A stretch of DNA of 43,482 nucleotides from Promethearchaeota archaeon (GCA_019894855.1 JAGXNS010000007.1:1-43482); one strand, 5' to 3'; counted from the stretch's first letter, positions 1 through 7,473 are shown. Made by a program: numbers and translations. Notes: generated by a model from the letters alone, not told the origin.

Positions 1-577
1 GCCTTTGAGTCCCTAAGTCTTCTCTAGACATGAAACATCCATATGAGGGATGAGAATGATACCAACCACAGATAAATTGCTTACTTTTTACAATATCTTC
101 ATAAGCTCGAGTAAAATTGTTATAATCTTTAATTTCAGCATAGACTGCCGTACCGTGCCCCATTGGATATGCATCTTCTAAATATAATATTCCATTGTCA
201 TATCTTCCAGCGAGTAACCCTATCACCTCAACCCAGTTCTCTTTCTTAATTTTAGAATTCGCATATTTTAAAGCATGACTTGAGATCTTGAGGATTGCTT
301 TTACCGTTATTTTTATCTTTGCAGAAATTTTATCACTTTTATTACCTTTAGCGACAGTTATTACAGGTTCCATAGGAATTGGTTCTAATTTGGTTTTTAT
401 ACCTTCTGAATGGTTTAAAGATTTCGCATCAAAAATTTCGGCAGTTATTTCTTCCTGTAATTCTTCGAGCTGTAATTCGGTATATACTTCCTCAAGTATT
501 TCTTTTTTGATCTTTTCCTTTATTTTTTGTTTAATTGCATCTCTAATTTTTTCACCATTCTTATCGTCAATGTTCAT
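1..577 (-). CDS. JAMM/MPN+ metalloprotease, Rpn11-like deubiquitinase (3' end outside window)
   Basis: Zn-dependent isopeptidase of the Rpn11/CSN5 family, expected to remove or process the ubiquitin-like proteins encoded upstream. The ATG at 577 lies 4 bases past the E2 stop; 192 codons are visible before the window edge. Residues 1-60 are charged and probably helical. The MPN domain starts near residue 88. The JAMM signature is intact: E117 in VEVIGLLAG, H174 and H176 in WYHSHP, then S184 and D187 with the canonical spacing H-x7-S-x2-D. The tight spacing says it is co-transcribed and translationally coupled to E2. Family assignment is firm. Whether it acts on conjugates or on the ubiquitin precursor is inference. 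The missing C-terminus cannot be judged. Confidence 0.9.
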   Translation of the reverse strand, partial: MNIDDKNGEKIRDAIKQKIKEKIKKEILEEVYTELQLEELQEEITAEIFDAKSLNHSEGIKTKLEPIPMEPVITVAKGNKSDKISAKIKITVKAILKISSHALKYANSKIKKENWVEVIGLLAGRYDNGILYLEDAYPMGHGTAVYAEIKDYNNFTRAYEDIVKSKQFICGWYHSHPSYGCFMSREDLGTQR

Positions 578-581
578 AAAA

Positions 582-1109
582 TCACCATTTATCCTTGGCA
601 TACTTCTTTACTAAATTTTTAACTTTTTTATCAAAATATTTCGGATCTTTCATCATTTCTATAGCTGCCTTTTTATTAAACACATCAGTCGGATTAACAA
701 ATTTTCCTCGAGTGTTTAACATGGCAATTATTGCTTGAACAACTGTAACCGCTGTTTTTGAAGGACTCCATCCTCCCTTTTTGCCAATTAGAGACGGATC
801 TACTAAAGATAAGCAAATATTTCTTTGTCCTTTATATTCACTAGGTTTTGGCCAAAAATTTGGATGCCATATTGGTGTATGCAATCTAACAAAAGGAGGT
901 TGTTTAGGATATTGCGCAGGAAATTTCATTTCTAATCTAAATAAGCCCCCTGCATACGCTGTTCCTTTAGGCCCTTTAATCGTAATTGCTAAATGATCAA
1001 TACTCTTCTTTTTCGGATTAAAAGGTTTTAATTGAACAATACTTCCATTTTTTGCCATTTTCTTCAACCCCGCAAAATCTCGAGAAACTCGACTACTTCT
1101 TATACTCAT
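582..1109 (-). CDS. E2 ubiquitin-conjugating enzyme (UBC fold)
   Basis: 175 aa, the usual size of a single-domain E2. It accepts the ubiquitin-like protein from E1 on a cysteine and passes it to a target or E3. The UBC core runs from about residue 7 to 165. Visible hallmarks are YPKQPPFVRLHTPIWHPN (the HPN at 82-84), the active-site Cys99 in RNICLSLVD, W114-S-P after the catalytic loop, and the helix VVQAIIAML. An insert of about 8 residues separates HPN from the cysteine, and a lysine/glycine-rich loop precedes W114. The C-terminus is a lysine-rich helix. A GGGGTTG stretch about 6 bases before the ATG may be a weak SD. The gene sits 59 bases after E1 and 4 bases before the JAMM gene, which supports one ubiquitin operon. 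Confidence 0.95.
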   Translation of the reverse strand: MSIRSSRVSRDFAGLKKMAKNGSIVQLKPFNPKKKSIDHLAITIKGPKGTAYAGGLFRLEMKFPAQYPKQPPFVRLHTPIWHPNFWPKPSEYKGQRNICLSLVDPSLIGKKGGWSPSKTAVTVVQAIIAMLNTRGKFVNPTDVFNKKAAIEMMKDPKYFDKKVKNLVKKYAKDKW

Positions 1110-1168
1110 ATTTTCAACCCCGTTTTTTTTTATTTTTTTTTACGTATTTTAATTTTTATTATATTTTT

Positions 1169-2404
1169 CTATTTTAATTTCAGGGTAACAAAAATCTCCC
1201 CATTTTTAAAACCTGCTACGGTTAAATATTCGAAATTTCTTAAATTATTTTCAGCAACACTCTTTTCCAAATCTAATATTAGGATATCGTTAAAATCTAA
1301 TAATGTTATAATCGGTTCAAGATCAGGCTCCAATTGGAATCCATTTTTTTCTAATGTTTTAATTATATTCATGCAAATTGAGTTAGGGTTCATTTTTATC
1401 ACAACTCTTCTTCTTTTTTTCCCGCATTGAATACACTCTGGATTTCTTTCCTTTTCAATATGATATAATTTCATGGTCATTGCATTAAAAATAACGTAAT
1501 TTGTTACAGGTTCTCCTAATCCTTTATGTCCTTTTTTCCAGTGAATTATTTTCACTACTTCATGAGATTGTAATGCAGAAATAACTGAATTAATAGTAAT
1601 GATACCAGGATCGTGACGATCAATAATTATTACGATATCATCTTCAGTAAATTCGGGTAAGAAATTATGTTTATTTACTAATTCATTTGTGACTTTCTGA
1701 ATATATCTTATATCGTTTATATTTTTGGGACTAGGATCCCTATCAAATTTCTCTTTGAAAGCCATATCTCCCTTAAATAAGCAATGAATTCTTTTTCGAG
1801 GGATACCCACCACAGTACAAGCTGCCATTTCATCGTTTTCTAATTCTGGTAGTGGATTACATTCATAACATGCATTTCTATAAGGAAAAATCGTATATAC
1901 ATGACCATGATAACCAGAAACTCCTCCATCTACTAAAGGTTTTCTAAATCTTACACTTTGAACGTTCAAGTTTAATCGAGCGTTCATCGAATCAAGACCC
2001 CCTACAATAACATCCGCTTTATTATATAATGAGGGGTCTAATCTTTCTAAGGATGTGTGATATCCTTTTACTGTGATATTTGGATTAATTTCACGTAATT
2101 TTTTTGCAGCTGCAAGAGCTTTAGGGGAACCTAATTTCGCACCAACAAAAAGTAGTTGCCTATTAAAATTGGAATGCTCAATAATATCTAAGTCAACAAG
2201 ATCTAAATGACCAACACCTAACATTGCTAAGTTTTTAGCAATTTCACAGCCTAAACCACCCACTCCAGCGATTAATACTCTGGAGTTTTTGATTAGTTTT
2301 TGGGACCAACCTTCTAAGCGAAATTGCCGATCATATAAATCTCTCTCTTCTTCTGACATTCCTTTTGCAAAAAAATCTGAATCTTTACGCAATATTATCA
2401 CCAT
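1169..2404 (-). CDS. E1 ubiquitin-activating enzyme, UBA2/UBA3-like
   Basis: 411 aa. It adenylates the C-terminal glycine of a ubiquitin-like protein and holds it as a thioester. The Rossmann nucleotide-binding motif GVGGLG is at 47-52, followed by DLDIIEHSNFNRQ (ATP/Mg site). Cys196 in AACTVVGIPRKRIHC matches the catalytic cysteine of UBA2/UBA3-type E1s. CxxC pairs at 179/182 and 324/327 would bind the structural zinc. Residues about 335-411 look like a small C-terminal ubiquitin-fold (E2-recruiting) domain. A real Cys domain sets it apart from MoeB/ThiF, and the sequence does not resemble UBA5. Met16 (MSEEERDLYDRQ) is an alternative start. No clear SD precedes Met1, unlike the ubiquitin gene upstream. 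Confidence 0.94.
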   Translation of the reverse strand: MVIILRKDSDFFAKGMSEEERDLYDRQFRLEGWSQKLIKNSRVLIAGVGGLGCEIAKNLAMLGVGHLDLVDLDIIEHSNFNRQLLFVGAKLGSPKALAAAKKLREINPNITVKGYHTSLERLDPSLYNKADVIVGGLDSMNARLNLNVQSVRFRKPLVDGGVSGYHGHVYTIFPYRNACYECNPLPELENDEMAACTVVGIPRKRIHCLFKGDMAFKEKFDRDPSPKNINDIRYIQKVTNELVNKHNFLPEFTEDDIVIIIDRHDPGIITINSVISALQSHEVVKIIHWKKGHKGLGEPVTNYVIFNAMTMKLYHIEKERNPECIQCGKKRRRVVIKMNPNSICMNIIKTLEKNGFQLEPDLEPIITLLDFNDILILDLEKSVAENNLRNFEYLTVAGFKNGEIFVTLKLK

Positions 2405-2423
2405 TAATTTTAATTGAAAAAAT

Positions 2424-2451
2424 AAAAAAAAATGAAGGGCTTATTGCCCTT
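2424..2451 (-). terminator. Hairpin plus T-run between the ubiquitin-like gene and E1
   Basis: Read on the minus strand, AAGGGC, a 5-base loop (AATAA) and GCCCTT form a perfect 6-bp GC-containing stem. It is followed after CA by nine T, then ATTTTTT. It lies between the ubiquitin-like stop (2499) and the E1 start (2404). Archaeal RNA polymerase terminates at T-runs, so partial termination here would give more ubiquitin mRNA than E1/E2/JAMM mRNA. The structure is seen directly; its function is inferred. Confidence 0.55.
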
Positions 2452-2498
2452 ATCATATATTATATTTTATGAAAAGAATTATTTAAAAGTATCCAGCT

Positions 2499-2828
2499 TT
2501 AATTTCCAGCTGTACTCGCTGGAATTAACAAAATATCGTCGCCGTCGCTTACATTATAGTCTTTTAATTGACTCCCTTCATCCATTGTTCTTCCACCGGA
2601 ACTAAGGTGAAATTCATCGGGATCAAGGCCAAATAAATTTCCTAATGTTTGTTTGATATCACTTACGTGATTAGCGTCATTTACGGTTAACTTTTCCTTC
2701 TTTTCACCAGGACCAATAGTTGACATGAAATATAAAGTCAATTTCTTGCCTGTTGAGGGTACTTTGCTTGATGGGGTTTTAGACTTAACTGGCTCTAATT
2801 CTTCATCAAAATCTTCATCAAAACTCAT
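2499..2828 (-). CDS. Ubiquitin-like protein with acidic N-terminal tail (ends Ala-Gly-Asn)
   Basis: 109 aa. Residues 1-27 are an acidic, Ser/Pro-rich tail. Residues 28-105 form a beta-grasp ubiquitin-like domain: KKLTLYFMSTIGPGEKK, then a helix VSDIKQTLGNLFGL, then SSGGRTMDEGSQLKDYNVSDGDDILLI, corresponding to ubiquitin's KI-x-DKEGIPPDQQ-to-LxDYNI portion. It lies upstream of E1, E2 and JAMM on the same strand, so it is the probable substrate of that cascade. The C-terminus reads IPASTAGN: one glycine plus one residue, not the usual Gly-Gly. Removal of Asn would expose Ala-Gly, exactly the end of the paralogue at 4684-5070. A strong SD (AAGGAGTG) stands 8 bases before the ATG, suggesting high expression. 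Confidence 0.92.
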   Translation of the reverse strand: MSFDEDFDEELEPVKSKTPSSKVPSTGKKLTLYFMSTIGPGEKKEKLTVNDANHVSDIKQTLGNLFGLDPDEFHLSSGGRTMDEGSQLKDYNVSDGDDILLIPASTAGN

Positions 2829-2855
2829 TCAAATCACTCCTTTATTTTTTTAATT

Positions 2856-2875
2856 TAAGTTTTTTTTAAAACTTA
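2856..2875. promoter_or_regulatory. Perfect 8-bp inverted repeat upstream of the ubiquitin-like gene
   Basis: TAAGTTTT and AAAACTTA flank a 4-base T loop, about 28-47 bases before the ubiquitin-like start, in the 266-bp space shared with the divergent winged-helix gene. It could be an operator or a 5' UTR hairpin. The AT-rich background makes chance plausible. Confidence 0.3.
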
Positions 2876-3010
2876 ATACTATCATGAATTAGATGATATT
2901 AAAAACCCATTGGAATGATTTTGAAGTTTTTTAAGTTTTATTTGAAATGTAAGTATCTATATTATAAAGCCTAATAAAATATATTTATAAATTAAATGAA
3001 CGTCTATCAA

Positions 3011-3020
3011 TATATATAAG
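3011..3020 (+). promoter_or_regulatory. Candidate TATA box for the winged-helix gene
   Basis: TATATATAAG lies about 75-84 bases before the ATG at 3095, which would imply a 5' UTR of roughly 50 bases. It is assigned by sequence and position only. Confidence 0.35.
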
Positions 3021-3094
3021 TAGGAAAATATCGTTTTAGAGAGAAGATTTGATTATACAAATCAGTTAATTCAACACGTTAAAATAAATTGCTC

Positions 3095-3772
3095 ATGAGC
3101 ACTACGGATAGCCTTCAATCTATTGTTTGCGAAATAATAAAGGAATACTTACAAAAGAAACCTTTCTTTTCAATAGAAGATATTGTAGTGTTCATCAATA
3201 ATAGAGTAAGAACTAACCCTAATTTAAACAGAAACAGCATTGAACTCATCATTAAAAATCTCATTAAAAAAAGAATTCTGATCCCTGGAACCAAATTAAT
3301 GAAGAATAACATCATTGAGCATCCAATAAGAAATGAAATCTATAATTATATAAGAAAGAATCCATCTAACATTAACGATATAATGAAAGCAATCAATATT
3401 GGAAGTAATCAAGCGTTATGGCATTTATCCTGTTTAGAAAAATTTAGATTTACACGATCAAAAAAAATCGATAATCAAAGAATGATTTTTGAATATGAAT
3501 CAAATTCAGATTTAGATGAGTTGTATTACTATTTAAAACAGGATATTGTACGAGATATTATCAACTTTCTGAAAAAAGAACGCAATGCCTTTAAAATCAC
3601 GGATATAGTTGCTAACATAAAAAGAAATTACAATACAGTAAAGAAATACCTTGAAATATTAAGAAATCTCAAAATAGTAAAAATTGAAAAAAATAAAAAA
3701 AGAGTGCTATATAGATTAGACATCGAGAAATATGATAAAATTAGGAAATCAATTATTGAAGGGGAATTATAA
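3095..3772 (+). CDS. Winged-helix DNA-binding protein with three HTH-like segments
   Basis: 225 aa from the ATG at 3095; a TTG two codons upstream is possible. Three consecutive helical/winged segments are visible: about residues 5-68, 72-137 (HPIRNEIYNYIRKNPSNI, with a QALWHLSCLEKFRF recognition-like helix) and 148-215 (DIINFLKKERNAFKITDIV, with YNTVKKYLEILRNLKIV). Each ends in a basic wing-like strand. The middle and last segments resemble archaeal MarR/ArsR-type winged helices. No ligand-binding domain or metal site is seen. It is divergent from the ubiquitin operon and 79 bases ahead of the membrane-anchored ubiquitin-like gene, so control of this locus is a reasonable guess but untested. 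Confidence 0.8.
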   Translation: MSTTDSLQSIVCEIIKEYLQKKPFFSIEDIVVFINNRVRTNPNLNRNSIELIIKNLIKKRILIPGTKLMKNNIIEHPIRNEIYNYIRKNPSNINDIMKAINIGSNQALWHLSCLEKFRFTRSKKIDNQRMIFEYESNSDLDELYYYLKQDIVRDIINFLKKERNAFKITDIVANIKRNYNTVKKYLEILRNLKIVKIEKNKKRVLYRLDIEKYDKIRKSIIEGEL

Positions 3773-3851
3773 AAATTACGAATTTATTCCAATGGAATTT
3801 ATATTTTGAATTATATATTAGAAAATTAGAGAATACTATACTCAAAAAATC

Positions 3852-4640
3852 ATGAAGAAAAAATATAGAGTTTTAAATATCATAACTCTTTATGTTGTTT
3901 TCGCTTTAGTTTATTTGGTTTTCTTCCTATTACAATTAGATAGTTTACCATTATTTCTCTTTCTAACTATTGGGAGTGTTGCTGTATTATCTACAGGCAC
4001 GATTTATACCGTTGTTCAATCTAAAAGCAGTCCAGGGAGGAGGATAAAAAAGGATAAATATTATCAAAAACCAAAATCAATCAAAAGAACTTCGAGTGAT
4101 CTGATTGAGGATTACATCGAAGCCATGCCATTAATAGATCAATACGCTGATACTGATGAAACTTTTGAAAATATTGAATCAATCGACGATTATATTTTTA
4201 CTTTTTTCACTCAGGAAGTATTAGATAAAATCGATTTGTTAGGGTTTTCAAAAATGGATAAAATCTTTTTTATCAGAGAGATGTTGTATTTTGATCCTAA
4301 CGAGAGAAAGCAACTAATTGAAGATATTTTAAAAAATAAAGATATCACTGATGAACAGATAAAATACAACCCTCCATTAAACGCGATTGGAATGGATGAC
4401 AAAATACGCGTTTATATAAGATCGTTAGTCGAACCGGGTGAGAAAACCAAGATAAATATTATTGAAACCTCTGAATTAATAGATATAATCAAGGAACAAA
4501 TTGGAATTCTATTTGATTATAGCTTAGAGGATTTTCTCTTATCCACAGGAGGGATATTATTAGACGAGACTAAGCAAATAAAGGACTATTTTATTGATGA
4601 TGATGACGAAATTGCTTTGATTCCATCGAGAAAAAAATGA
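3852..4640 (+). CDS. Membrane-anchored protein with C-terminal ubiquitin-like domain
   Basis: 262 aa. Two hydrophobic helices (about residues 8-29 and 34-54) form an N-terminal hairpin anchor, followed by a basic stretch (SSPGRRIKKDK) that predicts a cytoplasmic remainder. Residues 70-185 are a charged, mostly helical region of unknown fold. Residues 183-262 are a ubiquitin-like domain clearly related to the two free ones here. It shares the PGEK turn (LVEPGEKTK against TIGPGEKKE), the helix (LIDIIKEQIGILF), LSTGG, a DY turn and DDEIALIPS. It ends in RKK with no glycine, so it cannot be conjugated through its C-terminus. It may act as a membrane docking domain for E1/E2 or for binding partners. 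Confidence is high for the domain layout and low for function. Confidence 0.88.
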   Translation: MKKKYRVLNIITLYVVFALVYLVFFLLQLDSLPLFLFLTIGSVAVLSTGTIYTVVQSKSSPGRRIKKDKYYQKPKSIKRTSSDLIEDYIEAMPLIDQYADTDETFENIESIDDYIFTFFTQEVLDKIDLLGFSKMDKIFFIREMLYFDPNERKQLIEDILKNKDITDEQIKYNPPLNAIGMDDKIRVYIRSLVEPGEKTKINIIETSELIDIIKEQIGILFDYSLEDFLLSTGGILLDETKQIKDYFIDDDDEIALIPSRKK

Positions 4641-4683
4641 AATAGAAAAAATATTTTTAAAATTTTTTGTCCTTCCAATATAT

Positions 4684-5070
4684 TCAGCCAGCAATGCTAG
4701 CTGGAATTATTAAAATGTCATCTCCATCAGTTACGTTGTAATCACTTAGCTGGTTATTCTCATCCATAGTTACTCCTCCAGAAGATAAATGAAAATCAGA
4801 TGGATCTAAAGCAAATAAATTTGCTACAGTATCCTTGATGTCTCCAACTTTATTCCCTGTGAATACAAGCAATTTTTGTTTTTTCTCCCCTGGGCCTATA
4901 GTGGACAGAAAAAAAACTGAAATCTTTTTTCCTTCAGAAGAAATTTTGTGTTCTGGAGTCTTGGCTCTAAAATCTTTCGTAGGGTGCTTTGTAGAGGGCT
5001 CGTCATAATCTTCCTCCAAGTTTTCATCAAAATCCTCATCAAATTCTTCGTCAAACCCATCTTCATCCAT
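4684..5070 (-). CDS. Second ubiquitin-like protein, highly acidic N-terminal tail (ends Ala-Gly)
   Basis: 128 aa. The first 25 residues are almost all Asp/Glu/Phe (a DFDE-type repeat), then a Lys/Thr/Pro linker. Residues 47-126 form a ubiquitin-like domain very close to the one at 2499-2828: STIGPGEKKQK, DIKDTVANLFALDP, FHLSSGGVTMDE, LSDYNVTDGDDILII. The C-terminus is IPASIAG with the stop directly after glycine, so no processing is needed. It is convergent with the membrane-anchored ubiquitin-like gene (43 bases apart) and outside the E1/E2 operon, which allows separate control. It is a likely alternative modifier for the same E1. Confidence 0.9.
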   Translation of the reverse strand: MDEDGFDEEFDEDFDENLEEDYDEPSTKHPTKDFRAKTPEHKISSEGKKISVFFLSTIGPGEKKQKLLVFTGNKVGDIKDTVANLFALDPSDFHLSSGGVTMDENNQLSDYNVTDGDDILIIPASIAG

Positions 5071-5249
5071 TAGATTAACACCATAAATATAGATTACTTA
5101 ATTTTATATTTCTTTTAAAAAATAATGAAATTTATGTTATATAAATAGACTTCACAAAACAAAATAATTTCTCAAATTGAAATTACAAACACTTTAGAAT
5201 TTGAGTCAATATAATATTATTAATAATTTACGTAAGGTTAAGAACTGCC

Positions 5250-6353
5250 ATGAAAGAGAAGCCTATTCCAAAGTATCAAATTCGAGAAAAAACGCCCGAA
5301 GAGCAACTAGATACCCTCCCTAATGCGAAATTACTCAAAAAAATTAAGGAAGAAAGAATTAAATTAAATAGAGAGAAAACTGAATGGGAGCGAATTATTA
5401 ATAAAATTGATGGTTATCAAGATAACATTCAAGATTTAGAAAAAAAAAGAAAAGAAAAAGAACTTCAAGTAAGGGGTCTTCAAAACCAACACGAACAACT
5501 AAAAGGCAAATTAGACAATATGAGAAACGAAATAAAAGAAAGTAAAAATAATCTCAATGAGAAAGAAAGGGAGTTAGACCAGAAAAATGCTGACCTAGAG
5601 CGGAATCAAGAGAGATTAGAAGGATTAAGAGACGAATTAGAAAGTGAGAAGAAATATATAAAAAGAGAAAAAGAAAAAGCAACAGAAAGAATTAAAGAAA
5701 TTAAAACCAAGTTGCCCGGAATGGAACGGAGAGAGAGTGCGTTAGAGAGAACAATTGAAAAGTTGGAAAACAATTTAATGGATTTAAGAAACGAAGCTAA
5801 GAGTTTAACTAGAGAAAGAGATAACTTAAACACAGAAATCAATGGTTTGAGAAGAGAGATAGTAGATGAAAAAAATCGAATTGATGACGAGAAGAGGAGA
5901 TTAAAAGATGAAAAGGAAAAGGTTCGCTATAAGAAAAACGACTTAAGTCTTCAAGCTCGTGATATTGAGAAAAAAAAAGAAAAATTGGGAAAATTTAAAG
6001 AAAATGTAGATCACGATGTAAAAGATTTAGAAAGAAAGAAAAAAGGGCAGGAAGTAAGATTAAAAGAATTAGATAGGAAGGTACCTAAGGCAGAAGATAC
6101 TTATTTTTCCTTAGAACATAAAATTCGTAATTCAGAAAATAAACTGAAAAGTTTAAGAAATGAAATTAAAAAATTAGAAAGGGAAAAATCGAAAATAGAG
6201 GATGAAAAATTTTCAATTAGAAAGGAGAGGCAAAGATTAGGCAGCGATAAAGAGAGATTTCTTAAAGAAAAAAGAGATTTTGAGAGAGAATTAAAAAAAA
6301 CAAAGGAAATACCAAAATATAAAATCAAATCAAAAACACCTTCGAAATATTAA
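5250..6353 (+). CDS. Long coiled-coil protein with matching terminal motifs
   Basis: 367 aa, almost entirely Lys/Glu/Arg/Leu heptads from about residue 25 to 350, so a long, probably dimeric, coiled coil with no membrane segment. The two ends carry the same short motif: IPKYQIREKTP at residues 6-16 and IPKYKIKSKTP at 354-364, each followed by only a few residues or by the coil. The coil therefore looks like a rod or spacer with identical hooks. The same K-T-P core occurs in the linkers of both free ubiquitin-like proteins nearby. The nucleotidyltransferase gene starts 20 bases downstream, so they are probably co-transcribed. No family was recognised. Confidence 0.85.
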   Translation: MKEKPIPKYQIREKTPEEQLDTLPNAKLLKKIKEERIKLNREKTEWERIINKIDGYQDNIQDLEKKRKEKELQVRGLQNQHEQLKGKLDNMRNEIKESKNNLNEKERELDQKNADLERNQERLEGLRDELESEKKYIKREKEKATERIKEIKTKLPGMERRESALERTIEKLENNLMDLRNEAKSLTRERDNLNTEINGLRREIVDEKNRIDDEKRRLKDEKEKVRYKKNDLSLQARDIEKKKEKLGKFKENVDHDVKDLERKKKGQEVRLKELDRKVPKAEDTYFSLEHKIRNSENKLKSLRNEIKKLEREKSKIEDEKFSIRKERQRLGSDKERFLKEKRDFERELKKTKEIPKYKIKSKTPSKY

Positions 6354-6373
6354 TTAGTAAAGTTGGGGGACTT

Positions 6374-7411
6374 ATGAAGATTCCAGAAGGAATTGAAGGG
6401 GATTACCTTGAAACAAAAGAAAACCACCTTTTTTTCGATATAAAAGGTTATCACCACCCCCAAGACCGAAAAATTTGTTTTTTAAGATTTTACCCAGATC
6501 AAAATGGGGAAAGAATAAAGGAAGGCAAAAACTATAAAAAAATCTATTCCTTGGACGAAAGATATTTGAAATTAAAAGAGGAATACCCCCAATATCTTTT
6601 TTATTCAAACGAACTTGATTTAGAACTTCAAGGCGTTAAAATCGGAGACATTAAAAAAATATACACGCCAAGAGACTATTACAACGCACTAATCATGAAG
6701 AAAAAATTAGTAGGCTTCGAACTGGTTTTAGTACAGTTGTGTGAACTGTTTATCAAGAAAGGCAAAGTGCTTGAAAACTCAATAGGAATATCTGGGTCAC
6801 CTATGGTCGGATTAAATAAAGAGAAGTCTGATTTAGATATTTTAATTTACGGTACTCGCGAAAGTTTAGAATTTCAAGACAATTTAAAAAAAATCTTTAG
6901 CGTATCAAAGAGTTTAAGGAAATATAATATACAAGAATATGAAACTCACTACGATTGGAGATTTGGAGGTTCTAACTTTAGCTTTGACCATTTTCTTAAA
7001 AGTGAAAAAAGAAAGCTCCATCAAGGAAAATTTCAAGGAAAAGATTTATTTATTAGGTATATCAAAAGTCCGGAAGATTGGAATGGAAATTTTTACGATT
7101 ACAAATTTAAGAATTTAGGAAGGATTGAAATAAAAGCAAAGATTGTAGATTCAACCGATTCCATTTTTACTCCCTGCTCTTATAAAATTAAAGTTATAGA
7201 AATCGCGGATAAAAATCTAATTATAAATGAAGTAAATTTAAAAGATATTACTGAAGTCAACTCATTTCGCGGTAGATTTTGTGAACACGCTAAAGATGGA
7301 GAAACCGTGTTAGTTAAAGGAAAACTAGAAGAAGTAATTTTCAAAGGTAATCAAAAACATCTAAGAATTTTACTTACGGATCAAACTCAAGATATTTTTT
7401 GCGTAATATAG
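6374..7411 (+). CDS. Predicted archaeal nucleotidyltransferase (Pol-beta fold)
   Basis: 345 aa. The nucleotidyltransferase motif is clear: G141-S142 in GISGSPMVGL followed by SDLDILIYG, with the metal-binding acids D153 and D155. The region before it (1-130) resembles the N-terminal part of archaeal proteins annotated as predicted nucleotidyltransferases (COG1665-like). Residues about 255-345 look like a beta-rich, OB-like domain (VKGKLEEVIFKGN) that could bind nucleic acid. A GGGGGAC stretch 4 bases before the ATG serves as ribosome binding site. The substrate is unknown. It lies 20 bases after the coiled-coil gene. Confidence 0.75.
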   Translation: MKIPEGIEGDYLETKENHLFFDIKGYHHPQDRKICFLRFYPDQNGERIKEGKNYKKIYSLDERYLKLKEEYPQYLFYSNELDLELQGVKIGDIKKIYTPRDYYNALIMKKKLVGFELVLVQLCELFIKKGKVLENSIGISGSPMVGLNKEKSDLDILIYGTRESLEFQDNLKKIFSVSKSLRKYNIQEYETHYDWRFGGSNFSFDHFLKSEKRKLHQGKFQGKDLFIRYIKSPEDWNGNFYDYKFKNLGRIEIKAKIVDSTDSIFTPCSYKIKVIEIADKNLIINEVNLKDITEVNSFRGRFCEHAKDGETVLVKGKLEEVIFKGNQKHLRILLTDQTQDIFCVI

Positions 7412-7473
7412 CTTTAACTATCATACTAAACTTAAAGAAACGCTTTTTTTCCTAAAACAAAAAAAATAATAGG

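Noticed and set aside
288-614. Hydrophobic open frame on the plus strand over the JAMM gene
   Set aside because: It is the complement of the JAMM gene, whose catalytic motifs are intact; the hydrophobicity is an artefact of reading Lys/Glu-rich code backwards.
781-1430. Plus-strand open frames across the E2 and E1 genes
   Set aside because: They are shadows of E2 and E1, which have complete family motifs on the minus strand.
2499-2828. ThiS/MoaD sulfur-carrier identity for the ubiquitin-like protein
   Set aside because: The neighbours are E2 and JAMM, the E1 has a full Cys domain, and the end lacks the Gly-Gly that sulfur carriers require.
2936-3020. Many AT-rich inverted repeats and TATA-like strings
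   Set aside because: In DNA this AT-rich they arise often by chance; only those with perfect stems or good spacing to a start were listed.
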